From Actinomycetes bacterium (GTDB lineage: Bacteria; Actinomycetota; Acidimicrobiia; Acidimicrobiales; Bog-793), in assembly GCA_021823365.1 (NCBI GenBank), contig JAKAOD010000113.1, positions 568 to 8,448 on the forward strand: a stretch of 7,881 nucleotides of DNA, written 5' to 3'. Positions 1-5,974 of the stretch are shown one piece after another. A program made the position numbers and the translations under genes. The notes under the pieces are model-generated. The model made no database searches, was not told where the DNA came from, and saw only the letters and a list, made by a program, of their open reading frames with translations. How positions within the stretch are numbered: the stretch's first letter is position 1; every line of letters starts with the position of its first letter.

Positions 1-870
1 GGCGACCATGCGCCGGCTCGCGCGCGCGGGGGAGCGTGGGCGGGAGCGAGCGCAGAGAAGCAATTCCTGCGCTACGACATGATGCCGCACATGCTGTGTC
101 CGGGCTGCGGGCACGGGATCGTGCTCGATTCGATGCTGAGGGCTCTGGCTCGGCGGTACGAGACGCTCGACGACGTCGCCTTTGTCGCGGGCATCGGCTG
201 CTCGAGCCGGGTCGTGGGCTACGTCGACGCCTGCACGCTGCACACGACGCACGGCCGGCCACTTACCTTCGCGACTGGTCTCAAGCTCGCCCGGCCTGAC
301 CTCCAGGTCGTCGTCGTCACCGGTGACGGTGACGGCCTTTCCATCGGGGGCAACCACCTGATCCACGCGGCACGACGCAACATCGACCTCACCTGTGTCC
401 TCTTCAACAACGAGATCTACGGGATGACCGGCGGCCAACTCGCGCCGACCACGATCCCCGGGGCGTACACCTCGACCTCCCCGATGGGCAACCACGAGCA
501 GCCCTTCGATGCGGCGCGCCTGGTCGAGGCAGCGGGAGGGACCTTCGTCGCCCGTGCTCAGAGCTTTCGCACCCGTGACTTCGAGGAGATCTTCCTTCGC
601 GCCCTCGAGCACAAGGGTTTCTCCTTCGTCGAGGTGATGACCGACTGCACCGAGTACTTCGGACGCACGAACCGCCTTGGCAACGGTGCAGACCTTCTGT
701 TCAGCCAGGCGAGGGCGGACCTCGCGGTCGAGGCCGACCTCGCAGGGCGGCCGACGCTGCAGGAAGTGCCCACCAGGCCGGTGAGACCGGCGATGGAGAT
801 GGGCGTGCTCCACGAGAGCCGCCGTCAGACGCTGGAAGAGGCGATGGGGCTCGTGGAGGCCGGGTCGTGA
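1..870 (+). CDS. 2-oxoacid:ferredoxin oxidoreductase, beta (thiamine diphosphate) subunit, 5'-partial
   Basis: Beta subunit of a 2-oxoacid:acceptor oxidoreductase (KorB/PorB-like). It binds thiamine diphosphate and takes part in oxidative decarboxylation of a 2-oxoacid to an acyl-CoA, with electrons going to ferredoxin. Numbering from the ATG at 79, a CPGCGHG motif (C7, C10), C41 in GIGCSSR and C190 before a GRTN motif fit the four cysteine ligands of the beta-subunit 4Fe-4S cluster. GDGDGLSIGGNH at about 82-93, followed by FNNEIYGMTGGQ, is the cofactor/Mg signature. The same frame is open to base 1. Codons 61-78 encode KQFLRY, matching the family's KYLR...P motif before the first CPGC, so the true start is probably upstream of the window and ATG 79 is too short. 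The 3' end overlaps the gamma gene by four bases (GTGA). The 2-oxoacid specificity cannot be told from this subunit alone. Confidence 0.93.
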   Translation, partial: GDHAPARARGGAWAGASAEKQFLRYDMMPHMLCPGCGHGIVLDSMLRALARRYETLDDVAFVAGIGCSSRVVGYVDACTLHTTHGRPLTFATGLKLARPDLQVVVVTGDGDGLSIGGNHLIHAARRNIDLTCVLFNNEIYGMTGGQLAPTTIPGAYTSTSPMGNHEQPFDAARLVEAAGGTFVARAQSFRTRDFEEIFLRALEHKGFSFVEVMTDCTEYFGRTNRLGNGADLLFSQARADLAVEADLAGRPTLQEVPTRPVRPAMEMGVLHESRRQTLEEAMGLVEAGS

Positions 871-1481
871 GCTGGCGCGTCGACGTGCGGTGCACGGGCT
901 CGGGCGGCCAGGGCGTCGCGCTGGCGGCGGTGGTGCTCGCCGAGGCGGGCCTCGCCGCCGGGTGTGAGGTCGCCCTCACCCAAGAGTACGGTCCCGAGGC
1001 ACGCGGCGGCGCAAGCCGTGCCGACGTCGTGATCTCCGACGAGGAGATCTCGAATCCCCAGTGCGGCGTTCCAGGGATCCTCCTGGCCTTGCACGACAAG
1101 GCATGGCGAAAGTTCGCAACGGGCTCGCCAGCCGTGATGGCCTCGCTTGCCTCGGGCGCGACCGTCGCGGTCGTCGACCGAGACCGCGTCGTTGTCGACC
1201 CCGCCACGCCTGGTGTCCTCGTGCTCAGCTTCGAGTCGGTGGCCCGCGACGAGCTGCGCGCGAAGGTCGTGGCGAACATGCTCGCGGTCGGGGCACTCGG
1301 GCGGCTGATCGCGCGCTTGGACGCCGAGCTCGTCGAGACCGCGGTGTCGACGCGCTCGCCTGGCGCGTTTCGCGAGCTCAACGTTGTCGCTTTCCGACGC
1401 GGCTGGGCGATGATGCACGACCTGCTCGCCTCGGCGGGCGCCGAGGAGGTGAGTGCCGGTGTCGCGGGCGCGCGTGCTTGA
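867..1481 (+). CDS. 2-oxoacid:ferredoxin oxidoreductase, gamma subunit
   Basis: Gamma (catalytic domain III) subunit of the same oxidoreductase, 204 residues and close to the usual 180-200. GSGGQGV sits at about residues 11-17, followed by the TQEYGPEARGG segment typical of this family and thought to help bind CoA. Near the C-terminus, an ANMLAVGALG stretch and an ELNVVAFRRGW stretch are also typical. The start is GTG 867, overlapping the beta stop as GTGA. GGAGG at 855-859 lies 7 bases upstream, so the two subunits look translationally coupled. A separate gamma subunit implies a multi-subunit enzyme, with alpha and perhaps a delta (ferredoxin-like) subunit encoded upstream. Substrate is unknown; 2-oxoglutarate, pyruvate, branched or aromatic 2-oxoacids are all possible. 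The 3' end overlaps the next gene by 23 bases. Confidence 0.93.
   Translation: MSWRVDVRCTGSGGQGVALAAVVLAEAGLAAGCEVALTQEYGPEARGGASRADVVISDEEISNPQCGVPGILLALHDKAWRKFATGSPAVMASLASGATVAVVDRDRVVVDPATPGVLVLSFESVARDELRAKVVANMLAVGALGRLIARLDAELVETAVSTRSPGAFRELNVVAFRRGWAMMHDLLASAGAEEVSAGVAGARA
1444..1452 (+). promoter_or_regulatory. Strong ribosome binding site deciding the CoA-transferase start
   Basis: AGGAGGTGA lies inside the 3' end of the gamma-subunit gene and is a full match to the anti-Shine-Dalgarno sequence. It is too close to the GTG at 1453 (three bases from the GGAGG core) but correctly spaced (nine bases) from the GTG at 1459. I therefore place the CoA-transferase start at 1459. Confidence 0.75.
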
Positions 1482-2700
1482 CGGCGTTCGCGTGCTCGAT
1501 CTCTCCCAGGGTGCAGCCGGGCCACTCGCCGGCATGGTTCTCGGTGACCACGGTGCCGATGTCGTCAAGGTCGACCCACCCGGGGGGGAGTGGGGGCGGG
1601 GCCTCGGACCCCCCTTCGTGGGGGGGGAGGCGGCTGCCTACTTCGGCATGAACCGGAACAAACGGTCCATTGCGATCGACTTGAAGCACCCGGAGGGGGC
1701 GGCAGTGGCGCTCGCGCTCGCCCGTCGCTCGGACGTCGTGCTCGAGAGCTTTCGTCCAGGCGTGTCCGAGCGTCTGGGCCTCGGCTACCCGGCGCTCGCT
1801 GCGAACGCGCCGCGCGTCGTCTACTGCTCGATCTCTGCCTTCGGACAGGACGGCCCGTGGCGTGACAAGCCCGGCGTGGACGGAGTCGTGCAGGCGATGA
1901 GCGGGATCATGTCCGTGACCGGCGAGCCCGACGGCAGCCCCGTGAAGGTGGGCGTACCCGCCGCCGACACCATGGGCGCGATGGCCGCGGTGCAGGGGAT
2001 CCTGCTCGCGCTGTTCGCACGCGAGCGCACCGGCCGCGGCCAGCGGGTAGAGGTCTCGTTGTTCGACGCGATGCTGATGTTCCAGACTGTGCCGCTCTCG
2101 ATGTTCCTGGCGAGCGGCGCTTCGCCGGGTCGGCACGGGAGCGCCGCACCCTACGCGGCACCCAACGAGGCGTTCGCGACCGCCGATGGCCATGTCATGG
2201 TCGCCGCGTACTGGCCGGACCGCTGGAAGGCGCTCCTCGAGGTTCTCGGATGCCCCGAGCTCGGGGAGGATCCGCGCTTCGTCACAGGAGTCGCGCGCGT
2301 GGAGCACCGCGTGGAGATGAGGGCGGAGCTCGAGAAGAGGTTCCAGGAGCGGTCGACTGCCGAGTGGCTCGAGGCGCTGGAGGCCGCGGACGTGCTGTGC
2401 GCCCCGATCAACGACTACCGCCACCTCCTGGCCGAGCCCTCGATCAAGGCAGATGAGCGGTTCCCCCGCCTCGTGCACCCAGAGGTGGGTCCGGTGCCCG
2501 GCGTCAGGACGCCGGTACGGCTGTCGGAGAACCCGGCGCGCGCCGAACGTGCCGCGCCGCTGGTCGGCGAGCACACGATCGAGATCCTGCGCGAGCTCGC
2601 TCTCGGTGATGCCCGTATCGGCGAGCTCGTGCACTCGGGTGCCGTCGTGCAGTGGGAGCGCGCCTCGAAGGCGGCGTCGGGAGTGGGGAGCAGGCGGTGA
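1459..2700 (+). CDS. Class III CoA-transferase (CaiB/BaiF/Frc family)
   Basis: Moves CoA between carboxylic acids via an aspartyl-CoA thioester intermediate; family members include formyl-CoA, carnitine and benzylsuccinate CoA-transferases. It has 413 residues from GTG 1459, the typical size. Near the N-terminus, [27 protein letters not shown] and [12 protein letters not shown] are the family's conserved blocks. VLESFRPGV and [13 protein letters not shown] follow at mid-length. D170, in [15 protein letters not shown] just before the [15 protein letters not shown] block, aligns with the catalytic aspartate of Frc (Asp169). The start overlaps the gamma gene, indicating coupling. It probably activates the pathway's acid using an acyl-CoA donor such as succinyl-CoA, as BbsEF does, but only one CoA-transferase gene is present here, so a homodimer is likely. 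The donor and acceptor are inference. Guanine runs at 1582-1627 fall within this gene. Confidence 0.92.
   Translation: MSRARVLDGVRVLDLSQGAAGPLAGMVLGDHGADVVKVDPPGGEWGRGLGPPFVGGEAAAYFGMNRNKRSIAIDLKHPEGAAVALALARRSDVVLESFRPGVSERLGLGYPALAANAPRVVYCSISAFGQDGPWRDKPGVDGVVQAMSGIMSVTGEPDGSPVKVGVPAADTMGAMAAVQGILLALFARERTGRGQRVEVSLFDAMLMFQTVPLSMFLASGASPGRHGSAAPYAAPNEAFATADGHVMVAAYWPDRWKALLEVLGCPELGEDPRFVTGVARVEHRVEMRAELEKRFQERSTAEWLEALEAADVLCAPINDYRHLLAEPSIKADERFPRLVHPEVGPVPGVRTPVRLSENPARAERAAPLVGEHTIEILRELALGDARIGELVHSGAVVQWERASKAASGVGSRR
1582..1627 (+). repeat. Cluster of guanine homopolymer runs inside the CoA-transferase gene
   Basis: Guanine runs of 7 (1582-1588), 5 (1592-1596), 4 (1598-1601) and 8 (1620-1627) occur with a six-cytosine run (1609-1614). 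They encode the glycine/proline-rich [19 protein letters not shown] loop. The first three runs satisfy a G-quadruplex pattern on the coding strand (mRNA). The reading frame is intact as sequenced. Confidence 0.6.
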
Positions 2701-2750
2701 AGTCCGGTGTAGGCCAGGCGGGCAGGGGCGCTGCAGGCGAAGACCGTCGA

Positions 2751-2758
2751 AGGAGGAG
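2751..2758 (+). promoter_or_regulatory. Ribosome binding site of the enoyl-CoA hydratase gene
   Basis: AGGAGGAG ends four bases before ATG 2763, with the GGAGG core at 2752-2756 six bases away. This supports ATG 2763 over upstream in-frame starts, which would run back into the CoA-transferase gene. Confidence 0.8.
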
Positions 2759-2762
2759 CGAC

Positions 2763-3545
2763 ATGCACGAGTCGATCGAGGTCAGGCGCTCCGGAGCGGT
2801 TGCCCAGGTGACGATCAACCGCGAGTCGGCACTCAACGCGCTCACCGCCGAGATGCTCGCGGACCTGCGCGGCAGTTTCGCGGAGCTCGACCGCGACGAG
2901 GAGTGCCGGGTCGTGGTACTTGCTGGTCAGCCGCGTGCCTTCTCGGTCGGTGCCGACCTGAAAGGGCGTGTCGCCGAGTACGACGCGGGCGGCGGGCGAG
3001 ATCCCCTGGGCGAGGTGATCCGCGGGCTCTTCGGAGACATCGAGCGGATGGGAAAGCCCGTGATCGCGGCGATCGCCGGATACGCGCTCGGCGGCGGTCT
3101 CGAGCTCGCCCTCGCGTGCGACCTGCGCGTCGCCGACACGACGGCGTCCTTCGGCCTCCCCGAGGCGAAGGTCGGGAGCATGCCGGGAGCGGGGGGTACG
3201 CAGCGTCTCACGCGTCTGGTCGGTCCGGCCGCGGCGATGGAGCTCATGTTCCTCGGCGAGCGGATGGACGCGGAGGCTGCGCTGCGGATCGGGCTGGTGA
3301 ACCGCGTCGTGCCGGAGGGGATGCTGGGGGAGGAGGTAGAGCACTTGGCTGAGCTGATCGCGACGCGGGCGCCCCTGTCGATCTCGTGCATCAAGCGATC
3401 AGTGCACGTCGCGCTCGGCAGCGACATGCAGACGGGCCTCGACTTCGAGAGCCAGTGCCACGCGTTCTTGCGCGGGACGAAGGATCGTGAGGAAGGGATG
3501 CGGGCATTCGTCGAGAAGAGGGAGCCGCGCTTCACCGGCCGGTGA
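2763..3545 (+). CDS. Enoyl-CoA hydratase/isomerase (crotonase family)
   Basis: Adds water across the double bond of a 2-enoyl-CoA to give the 3-hydroxyacyl-CoA. It is a single crotonase domain of 260 residues, the usual length. AFSVGADLK is the first CoA/oxyanion-hole block and [15 protein letters not shown] the second. E114 (in GGGLELA) and E134 (in FGLPEAKVG) are 20 residues apart, matching the catalytic pair Glu144/Glu164 of rat hydratase, and are followed by PGAGGTQRL. With both glutamates present it should be a true hydratase rather than an isomerase or hydrolase. The start is fixed by a strong ribosome binding site and an N-terminus typical of the family. It lies 62 bases after the CoA-transferase and 42 before the dehydrogenase, and is analogous in position to BbsH. 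Substrate chain or ring is not readable. Confidence 0.93.
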   Translation: MHESIEVRRSGAVAQVTINRESALNALTAEMLADLRGSFAELDRDEECRVVVLAGQPRAFSVGADLKGRVAEYDAGGGRDPLGEVIRGLFGDIERMGKPVIAAIAGYALGGGLELALACDLRVADTTASFGLPEAKVGSMPGAGGTQRLTRLVGPAAAMELMFLGERMDAEAALRIGLVNRVVPEGMLGEEVEHLAELIATRAPLSISCIKRSVHVALGSDMQTGLDFESQCHAFLRGTKDREEGMRAFVEKREPRFTGR

Positions 3546-3553
3546 GCGACGAC

Positions 3554-3570
3554 CCGGGAGTCCCTCCCGG
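3554..3570 (+). other. Short GC-rich hairpin between hydratase and dehydrogenase genes
   Basis: CCGGGAG (3554-3560) and CTCCCGG (3564-3570) form a perfect 7-bp stem with a TCC loop. It sits just upstream of the dehydrogenase ribosome binding site and has no T-run after it, so it is not an intrinsic terminator. A role in mRNA stability, processing or translation is possible. In DNA this GC-rich it may also be chance. Confidence 0.35.
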
Positions 3571-3575
3571 AGAGA

Positions 3576-3582
3576 GAGGTGA
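3576..3582 (+). promoter_or_regulatory. Ribosome binding site of the short-chain dehydrogenase gene
   Basis: GAGGTGA lies five bases before ATG 3588. The in-frame GTG at 3579 falls inside this site, so it is unlikely to be the start. Confidence 0.7.
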
Positions 3583-3587
3583 GCGGC

Positions 3588-4334
3588 ATGGGAGTCGCCG
3601 GACGGGTCGCCGTGGTGACCGGGAGCGGCCAGGGGATCGGCCAGGGCATCGCGCGGCATCTCGCCGCCCATGGGGCCAAGGTTGTCCTGAACGACGTGGA
3701 CGAGTCCCGGGTCGAGGCGGCAGCAGCGGCGCTCTCGGCCGAGGGGGGCGAGGTGGCGTACGTGGCGAGCGATGTCGCGACCTCCGACGGGGCCGGGGCG
3801 CTCGTCGACCAGGCGCTGGCCACCTTCGGGGCGGTGGACATCCTCGTCAACAACGCTGGGGTGGCGCGCGACAAATGGCTCGTCAAGATGACCGAGGAGG
3901 ACTGGGACCTCGTGATGAGCGTGAACCTGCGCTCCCAGTTCCTCTGCACGAAGGCGGCGGCACCGCACATGATGGAGAAGCAGTACGGGCGGATCGTGAA
4001 CATCGCGTCGCGCGCATGGCTCGGTGGTCCCGGGCAGGCGAACTACAGCGCCTCGAAGGGCGGCGTGGTCTCGCTCACGAGGACCTGCGCTCTCGAGTTC
4101 GCCAAGTACCAGATCACCGCGAACGCCATCGCGCCGGCGCTCGTCGACACGCCGCTGTTCCGGAGCCTGAAGGAGGACGTGCAGGAGCGGCTGATCGGAA
4201 CGATCCCCGTCGGGCGGATCGGCGGCCCCGAGGAGATCGCAGCGGCGGTCGGCTTCTTCGCCGCCGACGAGTCGTGGTACGTGACCGGACAGCTGCTCTA
4301 CGTGTGCGGCGGGCGGAGCATCGGAGCGTCGTGA
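3588..4334 (+). CDS. Short-chain dehydrogenase/reductase (3-hydroxyacyl-CoA dehydrogenase or FabG-like)
   Basis: Classical SDR oxidoreductase of 248 residues. TGSGQGIG at 11-18 is the Rossmann glycine motif and NNAG at 88-91 the structural motif. N113, S141, Y153 and K157 (in NYSASKGG) are the catalytic tetrad. The serine-tyrosine gap is 12, one shorter than in E. coli FabG, within an IASRAWLGGPGQANY block. D36 at the end of the second strand (VVLNDVDE) favours NAD(H) over NADP(H), which fits a catabolic oxidation. In this operon it most likely oxidises the 3-hydroxyacyl-CoA made by the adjacent hydratase to the 3-oxoacyl-CoA for the downstream thiolase, like BbsC/BbsD. Only one SDR gene is present, whereas the bbs system has two. 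A biosynthetic ketoreductase is the main alternative. Confidence 0.9.
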   Translation: MGVAGRVAVVTGSGQGIGQGIARHLAAHGAKVVLNDVDESRVEAAAAALSAEGGEVAYVASDVATSDGAGALVDQALATFGAVDILVNNAGVARDKWLVKMTEEDWDLVMSVNLRSQFLCTKAAAPHMMEKQYGRIVNIASRAWLGGPGQANYSASKGGVVSLTRTCALEFAKYQITANAIAPALVDTPLFRSLKEDVQERLIGTIPVGRIGGPEEIAAAVGFFAADESWYVTGQLLYVCGGRSIGAS

Positions 4335-4400
4335 TCTCGTACGAGCGCCCGGGAACTGGGCGGCGGACCGAGCCGACATCGAGAAAGTGATGACAGGGCC

Positions 4401-4835
4401 ATGGTGAGCACGGAATCGGCAACGGCGGTGATGAAGCGCACGTACGAGGTGGAGGACGGACTCGTGCGGCTGCGCGCGGGGAGGTGTCCTGCGTGCAATG
4501 CCGTGTACTGCCCTGCGCGCCTCGTCTGCGACGGCTGCGGTCACCGGGGGCTCGAGGAGATCCTGCTCGCTCCCCGGGGGACGATCTACACGTTCACGAC
4601 TGTGCACCAGTCGACGCCGGAGTTCCGAACGCCCTACCACCTCGTCTACGTCGACTTCGACGAGCAGGTGCGCGTGATGCTGCCTGCCGCAGGCGAGGAG
4701 CGGCCGAGGATCGGCCAGGCCGTGGAGATCGTGCTCGGGACCGGCCCCCGTCTCGTCGGCACAGAGCCCGAGGAGGGCCCGCACGCGCTCATGATCGCAG
4801 GTTCCGCGACAGGGAGGGGCGAAGACGATGTCTGA
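4401..4835 (+). CDS. DUF35 zinc-ribbon/OB-fold protein, thiolase partner (BbsA-like)
   Basis: Small two-domain protein of 144 residues. An N-terminal rubredoxin-like zinc ribbon has CPAC (C29, C32) and CDGC (C43, C46). An OB-fold follows from about residue 50, with GTIYTFTTVHQ, then YHLVYVDFDEQVRVML, a typical DUF35 (ChsH2/BbsA-like) pattern. These proteins bind SCP-x-type thiolases or thiolase-like aldolases, stabilise them and form part of the acyl-CoA binding region. The stop overlaps the thiolase start by eight bases, so the two are probably co-translated and form a complex. The start is not certain: ATG 4401 has only a weak AGGG upstream. GTG 4404 and ATG 4431 (giving MKRTYEVEDG) are alternatives; none alters the zinc ribbon. 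The 66 bases before it hold no recognisable gene. Confidence 0.88.
   Translation: MVSTESATAVMKRTYEVEDGLVRLRAGRCPACNAVYCPARLVCDGCGHRGLEEILLAPRGTIYTFTTVHQSTPEFRTPYHLVYVDFDEQVRVMLPAAGEERPRIGQAVEIVLGTGPRLVGTEPEEGPHALMIAGSATGRGEDDV
4812..4819 (+). promoter_or_regulatory. Ribosome binding site of the thiolase gene
   Basis: GGGAGGGG lies inside the 3' end of the DUF35 gene, about eight bases before ATG 4828. It supports that start and the eight-base gene overlap. Confidence 0.65.
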
Positions 4836-5970
4836 GGTGTACGTGGTCGGTGCGGGGATGACCCCGTTCGGGAAGCATCCGGACAAGACCGCGGCCGAGC
4901 TCGGGGCCGCTGCCATGCTCGAAGCGCTCGACGACGCGGGCGTGTCGCTCGGGGACATCGAGGCAGCATGGGTCGGCAGCGTGTTCCAAGGGATGGCGAT
5001 GGGCCAGCGCGCGCTCGGCGAGGGCGGCATCTCGGGCATCCCCATCACGAACGTCGAGAACGCGTGCTCGAGCGGCTCGACGGCGATCTGGGGAGCCGCC
5101 ATGTCGATCAAGGCCGGCGTGTACGACGTCGTGCTCGCGCTCGGTGTGGAGCACCTGACCGGGGCGTTCCGCGGCGCCTTCACCCCCGACGAGAGCGATG
5201 TCGAGGCTCAGCGGGGCCTGACGATGCCCGCCGTCTACGCCATGCGCGCCCAGCGGCATTTCGCGCAGTACGGGACCACCTCGGAGCAGCTGGCGGCGAT
5301 CTCGGCCAAGAACAAGCGCAATGCGGTGGCCAACCCGCTCGCGCAGTTCAAGAAGCCTGTCTCCGTCGACGAGGTGCTGGCGTCGCGGATGATCGCCGAC
5401 CCCCTCCATCTCCAGGAGTGCGCGCCGGTCAGCGACGGGGCGGCCGCCGTCGTGCTCGTGAGCAGGAGAAGGAGGGCAGCGCTCGGGGGAAGCAGAGCGG
5501 TGCGACTCGCGGCGTCCGCGCTGAAGAGCGGGCGCGCCGAGGTCGGCCTGAAGGACATGACGGTCGAGGATCTCACCTGGCGCGCTGCCGAAGAAGCCTA
5601 CGAGCGGTCCGGAATCGGTCCGAGCGACGTCCGCTTCGCCGAGGTGCACGACTGCTTCAGCATCGCCGAGGCGTTGCGAGTCGAGGGTCTCGGCCTCTTC
5701 CCGCACGGGGAGTACCCGGCACGCGTCGTCAAAGGGGAGGCCGACCTCGACGGTCGCCTACCGGTGAACGGGAGCGGCGGCCTGCTCGGCAAGGGCCATC
5801 CGCTCGGTGCCACCGGCGTCGCCCAGGTGGTCGAGGTGGTGCGCCAGCTCCGTGGGGAGGCCGGCGCACGGCAGATCCCCGGAGCGCGCGTCGGGCTCGC
5901 CCACTGCAGGGGCGGAAAGGCCCAGGGGGTCGAGGGCACGGCCTGCACCGTCAACATCCTCACGGTCTAG
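4828..5970 (+). CDS. SCP-x-type thiolase (acetyl-CoA acetyltransferase / BbsB-like)
   Basis: Thiolase-superfamily enzyme of 380 residues, the usual length for the lipid-transfer/SCP-x branch. The N-terminal VYVVGAGMTPFGKH block is typical. C80 in NACSSGSTA is the nucleophilic cysteine. H274 is in HDCFS, H324 in GKGHPLGATG, and C360 in AHCRGGKAQG replaces the CxGGG motif of biosynthetic thiolases and can act as the acid/base cysteine. Because the Cys-His-Cys set is complete, I favour real CoA-dependent thiolysis of a 3-oxoacyl-CoA over the retro-aldol cleavage of Ltp-type steroid aldolases, which do not depend on these residues. The overlap with the DUF35 gene suggests a BbsAB-like complex. 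In the bbs pathway this step splits benzoylsuccinyl-CoA; the substrate here is unknown. It is followed after four bases by the PrpF-like gene. Confidence 0.9.
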   Translation: MSEVYVVGAGMTPFGKHPDKTAAELGAAAMLEALDDAGVSLGDIEAAWVGSVFQGMAMGQRALGEGGISGIPITNVENACSSGSTAIWGAAMSIKAGVYDVVLALGVEHLTGAFRGAFTPDESDVEAQRGLTMPAVYAMRAQRHFAQYGTTSEQLAAISAKNKRNAVANPLAQFKKPVSVDEVLASRMIADPLHLQECAPVSDGAAAVVLVSRRRRAALGGSRAVRLAASALKSGRAEVGLKDMTVEDLTWRAAEEAYERSGIGPSDVRFAEVHDCFSIAEALRVEGLGLFPHGEYPARVVKGEADLDGRLPVNGSGGLLGKGHPLGATGVAQVVEVVRQLRGEAGARQIPGARVGLAHCRGGKAQGVEGTACTVNILTV

Positions 5971-5974
5971 GACG

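Noticed and set aside
8..82. Short frame ending in a TGA that overlaps ATG 79 as ATGA, possibly the end of the alpha-subunit gene
   Set aside because: The beta-subunit frame itself encodes conserved residues upstream of 79, so this overlap is probably coincidental. The short peptide does not resemble an alpha-subunit C-terminus.
1378..2634. A 418-codon open frame on the - strand
   Set aside because: It is antisense to the CoA-transferase, which carries every family motif. The opposite frame has low-complexity composition.
2652..2762. N-terminal extension of the hydratase back to 2652
   Set aside because: It would overlap the CoA-transferase gene, adds a low-complexity stretch and ignores the strong ribosome binding site before ATG 2763.
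4336..4362. Palindrome CTCGTACGAG (4336-4345) followed by a CGCCC/GGGCG hairpin (4346-4350, 4358-4362), considered as an operator or terminator
   Set aside because: Ten-base palindromes are expected several times by chance in a window of this size, the second stem is only five pairs with no T-run, and no promoter is visible nearby.
3399..5183. A 594-codon open frame on the - strand
   Set aside because: It lies opposite the well-recognised SDR, DUF35 and thiolase genes. Its product is arginine-, proline- and alanine-rich with no motif I recognise; this is the usual antisense shadow in GC-rich DNA.
5807..5974. Upstream extension of the PrpF-like frame to 5807
   Set aside because: It would lie inside the thiolase C-terminus, is arginine/serine/proline-rich and is not found in family members.
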